The notes: a model not told the origin generated them from the letters alone. Shown: positions 27,387 through 35,412, counted from the stretch's first letter. The stretch: DNA of 64,000 nt from Microbulbifer sp. THAF38 (GCF_009363535.1 NZ_CP045369.1:2491001-2555000); one strand, 5' to 3'. Numbers and translations: made by a program.

Positions 27387-29354
27387 TTAATTCACACTTT
27401 TAGAGTGGTAAACAATCGCTTGCCACACATTTTGCTGACCGCCGATATAATTCTCAAAGGTAGGGTTCTTAATATAATTCCAGGCCACTTTGCCGTTACC
27501 CAGATACATTGGCTCATCCAATCCACCCCATCCATAATCGGTGAGTTTTACCGGCCCCTCAAGTACATTCAGATCTGCGTCAATCTCCATCACATAATAG
27601 GCTTTTGGAACCAGCATACGCATGGCCTCGCCTTTCTTATTGTAACTGCGATTGTATGGAAGGTTATCGGAAATACACTGGAACTGTGCATAACCAAACA
27701 GGTAGCGGTCGTTCTTCAGGTCGACGAGCTGGGGGTCACTAATCTGGCAATCGGAATCTTCAGCCAGCCACTTGATACCAACCCCCTCAATATTGCCTTC
27801 CCAATCAACCTTGGCAATACCTACGCGAGTTAAAGAAGATTTATCCAGGGCGCCGCCAGAATAGAGTCCTTGCCTTGGTATCAGTGAATAGTCACCCTCA
27901 TCATATTCGATCTCTTCGAGGTACGAGAAGAAGCAATTTTTATTGGCCTTATCAGCACATTGGTCATCAAAGGGACCATCTCCACTGGTATCAATACCGA
28001 GTGTATCCTGTAAGAACCTATCCATATCCTCATCTTCGATGTACTTCGGTGAAACGATTACAGATAAATTAGTATTAGCATCAACTGGGACGACTGTGTG
28101 CCCTCCCCCATTCGAAATCATTGCACTTGTTGTAGGAACCACGTGATTGTAGGTGCCTTCAAGGACAGAGGAGCCATCATCTTCCATTTTGATGGCAATT
28201 GCATTCAAGCCAGGAGAGGGATGATATTTATTCCCATCACTGGTACAGAGCGCACCAAACATTTCGTTGCCAGGGTTATAGAAAGCCCGGATATTCAGTA
28301 CATGACCATGTCCACATAGCCAATACCAGCCCCTACGCTCATCCCCAGTCATGGTCATTGACCAGTCATCTCGGTCGATCACGGTAAGTCCCGCAGAATA
28401 GTGAGAACCGCTAACCAGTACTCGAGCAGTCACGGAAAATGCGTAACTGGTTCGTCCTTTACTGTCATCCTCAACATATAATAGTTCTTGGGTACCAAGA
28501 TGAGTGCCACCATGCATTTTATTTACGACGTAAGCATCAGGCACTTCGGATAAAGGCTTGTTATCCCACTCCATCAGCCAAATCTGATCGTTATACTTTT
28601 TCTCATTATCGGTACCTGCAACAGCGTCAAGATTGTCCTCAATCTTCATCCAGCCAATACCGTGCTCTTCAATTAGATCTTTCTTAACATCGTATCGCTC
28701 ACTAGCCTTGTATTCTGTATTACATAAAACAGCAACCCTGGAGCAGTCAGCGCTAGCTGTTATACCGTGAGACTCATAACACTGTTTCAGAATCGTGGTA
28801 TTGCCAGTTTGATCAAAACTTGAAGTTTCAGGGTTATATTGGAGTTCATAGACTGAGCCATAGGTCGGATTTGAGGCGCTTTGTCCTTCAGATAAGGTCG
28901 TGGATACAAACATCCGAGGCTTATCTGTATCAGTTGCGCAGGTCGCAGTGTAGCTACGAATGGGGATATCGATATTTTCTTCATCTTGCTCACTATCTGT
29001 TCGGCCAATATAGTGTGCAAGCTGATACACTTCCTGTGCGTTTACCATTGCGTCAGGCAGTGTAATATCGGTGGCCGTTATTGTAGCAAAGCCCAGATCG
29101 GAGCTTGAAACACCTCCAACCGTTACCGTTGAGGGATCATTGTCGGGAAGAGGCGTATCGCTCCCAGTATCACCGGAACCACTATCATCTCCTTGGTTGT
29201 CGCCACCCTGATCACCACCATTATTACTGCCACCATCGCTCGCAGCTGGTGTCTCAGGTTCGGAGTCTGAAGAACCGCCCCCTCCGCCGCTACATGCAGC
29301 CAAAGTAGCAGTTAATGCCAAAACCAGTAAATTTTTGCCAAATAACTTGTCCAT
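27387..29354 (-). CDS. Large secreted lipoprotein of unknown function
   Basis: A 655-residue protein with a lipoprotein signal (LVLALTATLAAC, Cys about 21) followed by a Gly/Ser/Asp-rich flexible linker to about residue 75. The mature part is rich in Asp, Tyr and Trp and holds about a dozen cysteines (for instance DCSRVAVLCNT, LCGHGH and QCADKANKNCFF), suggesting disulfides outside the cytoplasm. Short beta-rich units such as SADCSRVAVL and EIDADLNVLEGPVKL recall beta-propeller blades, but I cannot name the family. It has its own terminator. It borders an AT-rich region and may be part of the accessory gene pool. Surface binding or hydrolysis of a polymer is possible, not shown. Confidence 0.75.
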   Translation of the reverse strand: MDKLFGKNLLVLALTATLAACSGGGGGSSDSEPETPAASDGGSNNGGDQGGDNQGDDSGSGDTGSDTPLPDNDPSTVTVGGVSSSDLGFATITATDITLPDAMVNAQEVYQLAHYIGRTDSEQDEENIDIPIRSYTATCATDTDKPRMFVSTTLSEGQSASNPTYGSVYELQYNPETSSFDQTGNTTILKQCYESHGITASADCSRVAVLCNTEYKASERYDVKKDLIEEHGIGWMKIEDNLDAVAGTDNEKKYNDQIWLMEWDNKPLSEVPDAYVVNKMHGGTHLGTQELLYVEDDSKGRTSYAFSVTARVLVSGSHYSAGLTVIDRDDWSMTMTGDERRGWYWLCGHGHVLNIRAFYNPGNEMFGALCTSDGNKYHPSPGLNAIAIKMEDDGSSVLEGTYNHVVPTTSAMISNGGGHTVVPVDANTNLSVIVSPKYIEDEDMDRFLQDTLGIDTSGDGPFDDQCADKANKNCFFSYLEEIEYDEGDYSLIPRQGLYSGGALDKSSLTRVGIAKVDWEGNIEGVGIKWLAEDSDCQISDPQLVDLKNDRYLFGYAQFQCISDNLPYNRSYNKKGEAMRMLVPKAYYVMEIDADLNVLEGPVKLTDYGWGGLDEPMYLGNGKVAWNYIKNPTFENYIGGQQNVWQAIVYHSKSVN

Positions 29355-30085
29355 AATCGCCTGAAATCTTATTTTTTGATTTGTGTGTTAGGTAAGAATT
29401 AAGAATTAAGTTCCAATGAGTCACGAAATGAAAATACGAAAAGAATTTTATTTTTTCGTGAATATTTTTCTGTGTCGCATTTAAAAAAATGAAGAAACTA
29501 AAGCCGGCCTATATCAGCGCCTTTCTGACGATATTTGTCACCTATATACAAAATGCGTTAGAAGTGCTCTCTACCACCATATAGCTTTACTAAAAATGGG
29601 GGATATTATTCAGCATGAGCACTCCCGAATTGCTTCTTAATGACAGCCAAGCGCCTGTTGAAGCAATAGTGCTGGAGGTTTTAGCAGCAATAAACAAACG
29701 CTTAGCCGAAGAATCGGAGCAACAGGCTCTTCCCAGAGCCATGAGATTAACTCTTTGACAGTGCCAAGGGAGCCTCTAGCTTGCGCTACACTAAGATCGG
29801 ATACAAACACCTACAAACTGAACACCACCAGAATTATTGTTATTATCATCTTATTCAAACTCACCTCCCTTATAATAAAATTTATATGTGGCTTAAACCA
29901 CTAATGGCCATAGGCAATGGAGTTAGAAACCAATCCGGAATCAATTATTAGCAGCTGGGAAGCAGGATCAGACAACACAAAAAAACACAACCCCATAACC
30001 ACGAATAAGTGAATTAGGCAAGAAGGGGTTTAGGTGTGAAAAATTTTGGTAGGTGCAAGCTTTTTTCTAATATCTGACAATAAAA
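29355..30085. other. AT-rich region upstream of the lipoprotein gene
   Basis: About 730 AT-rich bases that must contain the lipoprotein promoter on the minus strand. Apart from the 47-codon frame at 29615-29758 I see no gene. No direct repeats or att-like sites were noticed. Confidence 0.4.
29615..29758 (+). CDS. Possible 47-residue protein
   Basis: The frame opens MSTPELLLNDSQAPVEAIVL and is predicted helical with Ala/Glu/Leu-rich middle residues. A GGGGG run lies 12 bases upstream, which is a poor ribosome site. It could be a real small protein, a remnant of a larger gene or chance. No relatives recognised. Confidence 0.25.
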   Translation: MSTPELLLNDSQAPVEAIVLEVLAAINKRLAEESEQQALPRAMRLTL

Positions 30086-30113
30086 ACATTCGGGCAAAAT
30101 ATTGCCCGAATGT
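30086..30113 (-). terminator. Strong terminator of the 68-residue gene
   Basis: A perfect 12-bp stem (ACATTCGGGCAA with TTGCCCGAATGT) and four-base loop are followed on the minus strand by TTTTTA. It begins eight bases after the stop codon at 30122. Its quality argues that the small gene upstream is truly expressed. Confidence 0.85.
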
Positions 30114-30121
30114 CCTTTCAA

Positions 30122-30328
30122 TCAATTGCAACCGTGTCCGTCTACATCTGCTCCATCTTCAACGGCATTACACTTCGGACAACGGAAGCCACCACCTTCC
30201 ACATTCTTATAGTTAACATAGGTCCATCCTTTGGGTGGATTTTCAGGCGAGTACTTCTCCCTAGTTGGCTCAGCAGTGGGATCGGCAGGATCTATAGAAC
30301 CTTCATTAGAAGTGACTTCAATTTCCAT
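30122..30328 (-). CDS. Small acidic protein with C-terminal cysteine cluster
   Basis: A 68-residue protein with an acidic, Pro-rich N-terminal half (EIEVTSNEGSIDPADPTAEP) and a C-terminal half with FRCPKCNAVEDGADVDGHGC. The CPKC pair and the terminal Cys and His could bind zinc or form disulfides. AAGGAA lies seven bases before the ATG, and a strong terminator follows, so it is probably a genuine gene. The stop of an upstream open frame lies one base before its ATG, hinting at translational coupling. The sequence matches no family I know. A peptide precursor, a small metal-binding protein or a rubredoxin-like knuckle are all possible. Confidence 0.6.
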   Translation of the reverse strand: MEIEVTSNEGSIDPADPTAEPTREKYSPENPPKGWTYVNYKNVEGGGFRCPKCNAVEDGADVDGHGCN

Positions 30329-30329
30329 G

Positions 30330-30503
30330 TTACTTTTCCTTATTAATCAGCTTAACAACATCAGAGGATATGGGTGCTTGGCATATAGACGGTGCTAATC
30401 CAGCCAAAGCCTCTCCATGCACTGAATTAACACGACGGTATTCTAAAGGAATATATATACAGGGCAGCACACTTTTAAGGTCACACGCTGTTACACGGCA
30501 CGT
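30330..30503 (-). other. Open frame directly upstream of the 68-residue gene
   Basis: This 57-codon frame has no ATG. A GTG at 30470 would give 46 residues containing IPLEYRRVNSVHGEALAGLA and ending VVKLINKEK. Its TAA stop ends one base before the ATG of the 68-residue gene. The composition is protein-like, but no ribosome site is seen. It may be the 3' end of a decayed gene or a small upstream partner. Confidence 0.3.
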
Positions 30504-30567
30504 TTACCAGCCATAAAACTGCACTTTAACTGATACCGCGCCAAATGACATCAAAAATCACTTTACT

Positions 30568-30596
30568 AAAAATCCGCATTCTTAGAATGCGGATTT
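30568..30596 (-). terminator. Terminator-like hairpin on the minus strand
   Basis: A perfect 12-bp stem (AAATCCGCATTC with GAATGCGGATTT) with a three-base loop, followed on the minus strand by a T run. It lies downstream of the weak frames at 30620-30884 and suggests a transcript ending here. Confidence 0.7.
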
Positions 30597-30686
30597 GCCC
30601 TCTGCCCCCTAAAAGGAGGCTATTGAATCAGCTTTCCTAGGAGCTGCTTCATAACTTGAATCAGCTCATTATTGCAGGACTTTTTT

Positions 30687-30884
30687 CTATGTAATTGCGT
30701 GAGAATAACTGATTTCAAGATATGAAATAACCTTTAGAAGGGTAACCAATAAAAACCAATTACCGACCTCACTTTCGTACCGACCTAACATGAAAAACTC
30801 ATGACTTCCAGAAGTCACCAGCTGTAAAGGGTCGTCTTTATAGACCTCATATGCAAACATCAGCTTTACAGTAAAAATGGACAA
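30687..30884 (-). CDS. Possible small protein, perhaps frameshifted
   Basis: A 65-codon frame with a TTG start (or ATG at 30860, opening MFAYEVYKDDPLQLVTSG). In another frame just downstream, an open stretch ends with SCNNELIQVMKQLLGKLIQ and a TAG at 30620, followed 24 bases later by a good terminator. This could be one gene broken by a frameshift or two unrelated frames. No family recognised. Confidence 0.3.
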   Translation of the reverse strand: MSIFTVKLMFAYEVYKDDPLQLVTSGSHEFFMLGRYESEVGNWFLLVTLLKVISYLEISYSHAIT

Positions 30885-31425
30885 ATAAATAGCTAAGGCA
30901 GCAAGGCACGAGACTCTGGCTTTTTAAAGAGCTCCGACTTATGAATCATATATGCCGCAACACAAAATATATCCAATCAGAAAATAGAGAAACAACTCAT
31001 TTCCGACTTATCTTGTCGCAGCCCCTAAATAAACCAATTAATCCCCTACCCTATTAACATCTAAATAAACCATGGCACCCTGACCTTTTGAGTCAACCAT
31101 AATATTTTACTTCGCTGCGAGCTAATGGAGGGCAGAGTAAAGTAGCGTTATCAAAATACCATCTTTTTATTTTTTTAAAAAAGGATAGAGATAGCTACTG
31201 TGCCCTTTACTAGCATATTTTTTATTGGCAATTCCTAGATTTAAAAGGACCACTAGGAAACTGTTATCTAGCAACAAGTGTGGATCTGACTATTTTCCGT
31301 GCAATACACCCCAAAATACTTAAGCCATACCACTATTACCCAGTACGGACGCCTTGATACTTTAATATTTTCAAACTAGACCCCTACTCTTTAGTACAAC
31401 ATAGTGTGCCACTTGAAGATCCAAA
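30885..31425. other. AT-rich intergenic region upstream of nrdD
   Basis: About 540 AT-rich bases with no frame I can support. It holds a partial second NrdR-like half-site near 31401-31407 (ATAGTGT). Confidence 0.35.
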
Positions 31426-31441
31426 ACACTATATATAGTGA
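31426..31441. promoter_or_regulatory. NrdR box upstream of nrdD
   Basis: ACACTATATATAGTGA matches the NrdR consensus (ACACWATATATWGTGT) at 15 of 16 positions. NrdR represses ribonucleotide reductase genes when dATP is high. The site is centred about 52 bases before the predicted transcription start and shares four bases with the FNR-like site. The second box normally found about three helical turns away is only a half-site here. Confidence 0.75.
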
Positions 31442-31451
31442 TCCAGATCAA
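31438..31451. promoter_or_regulatory. FNR/Anr box upstream of nrdD
   Basis: GTGAT-N4-ATCAA matches the FNR consensus TTGAT-N4-ATCAA at nine of ten positions. It is centred near -40 to -41 from the start predicted by the TATAAG at 31472, the position of a class II FNR-activated promoter. This fits anaerobic induction of a class III reductase. Confidence 0.75.
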
Positions 31452-31471
31452 GTGCTTCTCCCCTGGGCTTT

Positions 31472-31477
31472 TATAAG
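31472..31477 (+). promoter_or_regulatory. Predicted -10 element of the nrdD promoter
   Basis: TATAAG is one base from the TATAAT consensus. The -35 position is taken by the FNR-like site, as expected for an activator-dependent promoter. The ribosome site of nrdD (GAAGGAAAG) follows. Confidence 0.5.
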
Positions 31478-31506
31478 CTTCCCGCACAATCTGTGAAGGA
31501 AAGCCC

Positions 31507-33564
31507 ATGACCAGTACCTCTACCCCAGAAATTGACAGTGCCATATCTCCTACTCAAAACCTAAGCAGTTTTCTGGTGCGAAAGCGGGATGGTCGCGCTG
31601 TGGCTTTTGATCCTCAACGTATTACTTCGGCACTTGTGCAAGCCGGGCAGGCTACTGGTGAATTTGGTGAGGATGAAGTTGATTGGCTAACCCAGGGCAT
31701 CCTGAAAGTGATTAATCATCGCTTTGATGCAGCGACACCGGTCGATATTGAGGAAATCCAAAATATTGCCGAGCAAATATTAATCAATTGCGATTATATA
31801 GATACTGCTCGGGCCTACATCGCCTATCGGGAGCGACATGCGCGCATACGCAATGATCGACAAACTCTGGTAGATGTTGGGGCTTCCATTGAAGAATATC
31901 TGGAGCAGGCAGATTGGCGTGTCGCTGCCAATGCCAACCAAGGCTACTCCCTCGGCGGCCTGATTTTAAATAGCGCCGGTAAAATGATTGCCAATTACTG
32001 GCTGAATCATGTTTATTCCCCGGAGATTGGTGCAGCCCACCGGGATGGCGATTTACACATCCATGACCTGGATATGTTGGCCGGCTATTGCGCAGGTTGG
32101 TCACTTCGCTCCCTGCTGCACGAGGGGTTGAATGGGGTTCCCGGCAAAGTGGAGTCTGCACCGCCCGCCCACTTGACCAGTGCAGTTGGGCAGATCGTTA
32201 ACTTTCTTGGCACATTGCAAAACGAATGGGCTGGAGCCCAGGCATTTAGCTCCTTCGATACTTATCTCGCACCCTTTGTACGCAAGGATCAGCTGGATTA
32301 CGCCAGTGTGCGCCAGTGTATGCAAGAGCTGATTTTTAACCTGAACGTGCCATCCCGCTGGGGCACCCAGACCCCCTTTACCAACCTCACTTTCGATTGG
32401 GTTTGCCCTCAAGACTTGCGAGAGCAGGTGCCGGTGATTGCCGGCAAAGAAATGCCATTCACTTATGGTGACCTGCAGGTGGAAATGGACCTGATTAACC
32501 GCGCCTATATTGAGGTGATGAGTAAAGGGGACGCGCGCGGCAGGGTCTTCACTTTCCCAATTCCAACTTACAATATCAGTGAGGACTTTCCCTGGGAGAG
32601 CGAAAATGCCGAACGGCTATTTGCCATGACTGCCCGCTATGGACTGCCCTACTTCCAAAACTTTATTAACTCAGACCTCAGTCCAAACATGGTGCGTTCC
32701 ATGTGCTGTCGCCTACAGCTGGACCTGCGAGAGCTACTTAAACGGGGCAATGGATTATTCGGCTCCGCGGAACAAACAGGCTCTCTCGGTGTGGTAACCA
32801 TCAACTGCGCGCGCCTGGGGTACCTGTATAGAGGAAACTGGGATCTCCTACTCGCCCAGTTAGATAAACTACTGCTACTTGCACGGGATTCTCTGGAAGT
32901 GAAACGCAAAGTGATTCAGCGGCATATGGACGCCGGCCTGTTTCCCTACACGCGTCGATATCTTGGCACTCTGCGTAACCACTTCTCTACCATTGGCGTT
33001 AACGGCATTAATGAAATGCTGCGAAACTTTAGTGAAGACCGTGAAAGTATCGTCACAGATACCGGTAAAAAACTTGCCGAGCAGTTGCTCGACCATATTC
33101 GTTTGCGAATGACAGAGTTCCAGGAACAAACTGGCCACCTGTATAATCTCGAAGCCACACCGGCTGAGGGAACTACTTACCGTTTTGCCCGCGAAGACCA
33201 AAAGCGCTATGAAGATATTATTCAGGCTGGCAGCACGGAAGCACCTTACTATACCAACTCATCCCAGCTACCAGTCGGCTTTACCGATGACCCTTTCGAA
33301 GCGTTGGCCCGGCAGGAATCCCTACAATCCCGTTATACGGGCGGCACTGTGCTGCACCTATACCTGGGTGAACAACTGCCAGATGCCGATAGCTGCCGCC
33401 GCTTATTACAGCGCGCCCTGAAAAATTATCGGCTGCCCTATATCACAGTAACTCCCAGCTTTTCTATATGCCCAGTACACGGCTACCTGAGCGGCGAACA
33501 CGAATTCTGTCCCCGCTGCGATGAGGCTCTGCTCGCTCGTGAGCAATCTTGCTGCAGCGATTAA
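31507..33564 (+). CDS. nrdD: Anaerobic ribonucleoside-triphosphate reductase, large part without the glycyl-radical tail
   Basis: It reduces NTPs to dNTPs without oxygen. The 685 residues hold an ATP-cone domain (about 20-110, FLVRKRDGRAVAFDPQRI), the ten-stranded barrel typical of class III (NSAGKMIANYWLNHVYSPEI, AHRDGDLHIHDLDML, CCRLQLDLRELLKRGN) and a C-terminal zinc site (CPVHGY with CPRCD about 15 residues on). The chain stops about ten residues after the zinc site. The RVxGY glycyl-radical motif that should follow is absent here. It is encoded by the next small gene. Start ATG has GAAGGAAAG upstream. The operon is nrdD / tail gene / nrdG, under NrdR-like and FNR-like sites. Confidence 0.93.
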   Translation: MTSTSTPEIDSAISPTQNLSSFLVRKRDGRAVAFDPQRITSALVQAGQATGEFGEDEVDWLTQGILKVINHRFDAATPVDIEEIQNIAEQILINCDYIDTARAYIAYRERHARIRNDRQTLVDVGASIEEYLEQADWRVAANANQGYSLGGLILNSAGKMIANYWLNHVYSPEIGAAHRDGDLHIHDLDMLAGYCAGWSLRSLLHEGLNGVPGKVESAPPAHLTSAVGQIVNFLGTLQNEWAGAQAFSSFDTYLAPFVRKDQLDYASVRQCMQELIFNLNVPSRWGTQTPFTNLTFDWVCPQDLREQVPVIAGKEMPFTYGDLQVEMDLINRAYIEVMSKGDARGRVFTFPIPTYNISEDFPWESENAERLFAMTARYGLPYFQNFINSDLSPNMVRSMCCRLQLDLRELLKRGNGLFGSAEQTGSLGVVTINCARLGYLYRGNWDLLLAQLDKLLLLARDSLEVKRKVIQRHMDAGLFPYTRRYLGTLRNHFSTIGVNGINEMLRNFSEDRESIVTDTGKKLAEQLLDHIRLRMTEFQEQTGHLYNLEATPAEGTTYRFAREDQKRYEDIIQAGSTEAPYYTNSSQLPVGFTDDPFEALARQESLQSRYTGGTVLHLYLGEQLPDADSCRRLLQRALKNYRLPYITVTPSFSICPVHGYLSGEHEFCPRCDEALLAREQSCCSD

Positions 33565-33588
33565 AACCAACCACCAAGGAGAGACATC

Positions 33589-33747
33589 ATGAATAAACCA
33601 ACCTCACCACTCAAAAATGAAGACCGTACCCGCTGTGAAGTCTGGAGCCGGGTGATGGGCTATCACCGCCCAGTTTCCTTCTGGAATCCTGGCAAACAAT
33701 CGGAACACAGGGAACGCCGCTTTTTTGTTGCAGGTAATGGCAAATAG
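33589..33747 (+). CDS. Stand-alone glycyl-radical domain of the anaerobic ribonucleotide reductase
   Basis: A 52-residue protein containing RCEVWSRVMGYHRPVSFWNP then GKQSEH and RERRFF. This is the C-terminal glycyl-radical tail of class III reductases (R-V-x-G-Y, then N-x-G-K-x-x-E), so Gly24 is the predicted radical site installed by NrdG. A perfect AAGGAG ribosome site lies seven bases before its ATG, and 24 bases separate it from the nrdD stop, so it is a real gene and not a sequencing frameshift. It must act in trans by docking on NrdD, much as GrcA/YfiD replaces the tail of pyruvate formate-lyase. The nrdG gene starts two bases after its stop. Confidence 0.85.
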   Translation: MNKPTSPLKNEDRTRCEVWSRVMGYHRPVSFWNPGKQSEHRERRFFVAGNGK

Positions 33748-33749
33748 CT

Positions 33750-34376
33750 ATGGCTGAAAAGCTGCGCATCGGCGGTTTTACACCATTTACCGCTATCGAC
33801 TTCCCTGGTGAATTGGCCGCGGTGGTCTTTTGCCAGGGGTGCCCCTGGCGTTGCCGCTACTGCCATAATGGTGATCTGTTGCCGGCCCGCGCGCCCAGTG
33901 CCTACGACTGGGACCAGATATTGGGGTTCCTCGCCAGCCGGCAAGGACTGCTGGATGCGGTGGTATTTTCTGGCGGAGAGCCAACTGCCCAGGGGGCACT
34001 GGAAGCCGCCATAGCCCAAGCCCGAAGCCTGGGGTTTAAGATAGGTTTACATACTGCCGGGATCTACCCTCGGAAACTGAGTCGCTTGATCCCCAGCTTG
34101 GACTGGGTTGGGCTGGATATAAAAGCGTTGCCGGAAAATTACCCTGCCATTACCGGGGTAGATGGTAGCGGTACAGCACCCTGGCAATGTGTAGAGCTAC
34201 TCGTCGAGGCGGGAACAGCAATGCAAGTACGCCTTACTAGGCATCCTCGCCTCACCAGTGATGAGGAGCTAGCTCAAATTCAGGAGAAGCTTTGCAAATA
34301 CGGTGTTCATCATTTAGAGGTGCAACACTGTAATGCCGAGCAAGCGCTTGACCAAACTCTGAAGTTTATTTCCTAG
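33750..34376 (+). CDS. nrdG: Anaerobic ribonucleoside-triphosphate reductase activating protein
   Basis: A radical SAM enzyme that makes the glycyl radical of the reductase. The 208 residues carry the CxxxCxxC cluster motif at C31, C35 and C38 (CPWRCRYCHNGD), preceded by an extra C28, and the SAM-binding region VVFSGGEPTAQGALE. This group (TIGR02495-like) is common with class III reductases of pseudomonads. It overlaps no gene but starts two bases after the tail gene, so the three are co-expressed. Here its substrate must be the separate 52-residue protein, or that protein bound to NrdD. Confidence 0.9.
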   Translation: MAEKLRIGGFTPFTAIDFPGELAAVVFCQGCPWRCRYCHNGDLLPARAPSAYDWDQILGFLASRQGLLDAVVFSGGEPTAQGALEAAIAQARSLGFKIGLHTAGIYPRKLSRLIPSLDWVGLDIKALPENYPAITGVDGSGTAPWQCVELLVEAGTAMQVRLTRHPRLTSDEELAQIQEKLCKYGVHHLEVQHCNAEQALDQTLKFIS

Positions 34377-34469
34377 GGCTAAAAAGATTGGGGGACGAAA
34401 TAGAATCGATGGTCGGCCCAGGACATCTTCTTTTTATGACTCTTCTGGTGGCGGGCTCAAAGGCCAGTA

Positions 34470-34491
34470 AAGAGGCCTAGGTTGGCCTCTT
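34470..34491. terminator. Bidirectional hairpin between nrdG and the azoreductase gene
   Basis: A perfect 8-bp stem (AAGAGGCC/GGCCTCTT) with a six-base loop lies between convergent genes. T-rich bases follow on the minus strand, so it probably ends the azoreductase transcript and perhaps nrdG. Confidence 0.55.
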
Positions 34492-34517
34492 CCCGATAGG
34501 ACACCAGCGCCAGTAGC

Positions 34518-35291
34518 TCAATCTTCCCTTTGAGCAATACTTTGCTTATTAAGAGCGATCGCTTTGGGTTGTGTTGAATAAGAGTGAGTAGGTTGGCTTT
34601 TAAGCTTAGCAGCAAGCTCTTTGGCCAATAACCTGCTTTGCAACAGAGCCTTGTTTACCGAATTTCTATGCCGTTCATCCGCAAACTCCTGATATTCGAC
34701 GTTGATCTCATGGATTTGATCGACCCCCAGGTAATGGCTCAGTGTCCTGATATGAGGCCCCAAGTGATTCATGTTCTCGCGCACTCCCCCCTCTGCAAAG
34801 CCAAACTCTCCGGCAGAAGTAATTAGCACCAGAACCTTCCCCGACATAATGGGCTCAAGCGGATAGTCTCCACGGGCCAAGTCAAAGGTGAAGGTCTTAT
34901 TGATACGTATCACCTGGTCGAACCAGGCTTTTAAAGCCGCCGGCATACCGTAGTTATACACTGGGGAGGACATTACTATGACATCCGCCTGGTCGAGTTC
35001 ATTGATCAAAGTATCCGATAATGTAACCAACGATTTTTGCTCTTCACTGCGCTGGTCTTCTGGAGTGAATACAGAAGCAATCCAATCCTGGGTAATGAAT
35101 CCTGGCGGGGTCTGGCCAACATCCCTATAGATGAGCTTATCTTTTGGTCTTAGCCCAAGCCAACGCTTCACAAAAGTCGCGGCAACGGCCTTGGAGATAG
35201 AGGAGTGTTTTGGTATGTCTCTATACTCCTCCGGTACCTGAATAGTCCCAAAAATCTGAGCGCTGGCTTCAATATGAAGAAGGGTTTTCAT
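34518..35291 (-). CDS. FMN-dependent NADH-azoreductase-like flavoprotein
   Basis: A 257-residue flavodoxin-fold oxidoreductase of the AzoR/NQO type, reducing azo compounds or quinones with NADH. The fold signatures are LLHIEASAQ at the N-terminus, VIVMSSPVYNYGMPAALKAW (about 104-123) and VLVLITSAGEFGFAEGG, the last near the flavin phosphate site. The last 25 residues are an unstructured extension. The gene is divergent from a LysR regulator across a 35-bp palindrome, the usual arrangement for inducible quinone or azo reductases. Confidence 0.85.
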   Translation of the reverse strand: MKTLLHIEASAQIFGTIQVPEEYRDIPKHSSISKAVAATFVKRWLGLRPKDKLIYRDVGQTPPGFITQDWIASVFTPEDQRSEEQKSLVTLSDTLINELDQADVIVMSSPVYNYGMPAALKAWFDQVIRINKTFTFDLARGDYPLEPIMSGKVLVLITSAGEFGFAEGGVRENMNHLGPHIRTLSHYLGVDQIHEINVEYQEFADERHRNSVNKALLQSRLLAKELAAKLKSQPTHSYSTQPKAIALNKQSIAQRED

Positions 35292-35368
35292 CTACTAGAC
35301 CTCGAAAAATTCATCATTTGGTCCAGCGATAGTGCAGCCTACAAGCACTCTTGACAAATGAGATATTT

Positions 35369-35403
35369 TTCCTTATAGGTGAATTTATTTCATCTATAAG
35401 GAA
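35369..35403. promoter_or_regulatory. 35-bp palindromic operator between azoreductase and LysR genes
   Basis: The outer arms TTCCTTATAG and CTATAAGGAA are exact inverted repeats. Extending inward gives 14 of 15 pairs around a five-base centre. The right arm contains the AAGGAA of the LysR ribosome site, ten bases before its ATG. It is probably the LysR-type binding site, and transcribed as RNA it would form a hairpin hiding the ribosome site. Confidence 0.75.
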
Positions 35404-35412
35404 GAGTAGTCC

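Noticed and set aside
31392..31407. Second NrdR box upstream of nrdD
   Set aside because: Only the right half (ATAGTGT) matches, and the spacing to the good box is 34 bases instead of the usual 31-33, so it was mentioned but not called.
29355..31425. Insertion sequence or prophage remnant in the AT-rich island
   Set aside because: No transposase or integrase fragment, terminal inverted repeat or target duplication was seen.
33541..33600. Frameshift or selenocysteine read-through joining nrdD with the glycyl-radical frame
   Set aside because: The nrdD stop is TAA, 24 bases of non-conserved spacer follow and the small gene has its own strong ribosome site, so separate translation is the simpler reading.
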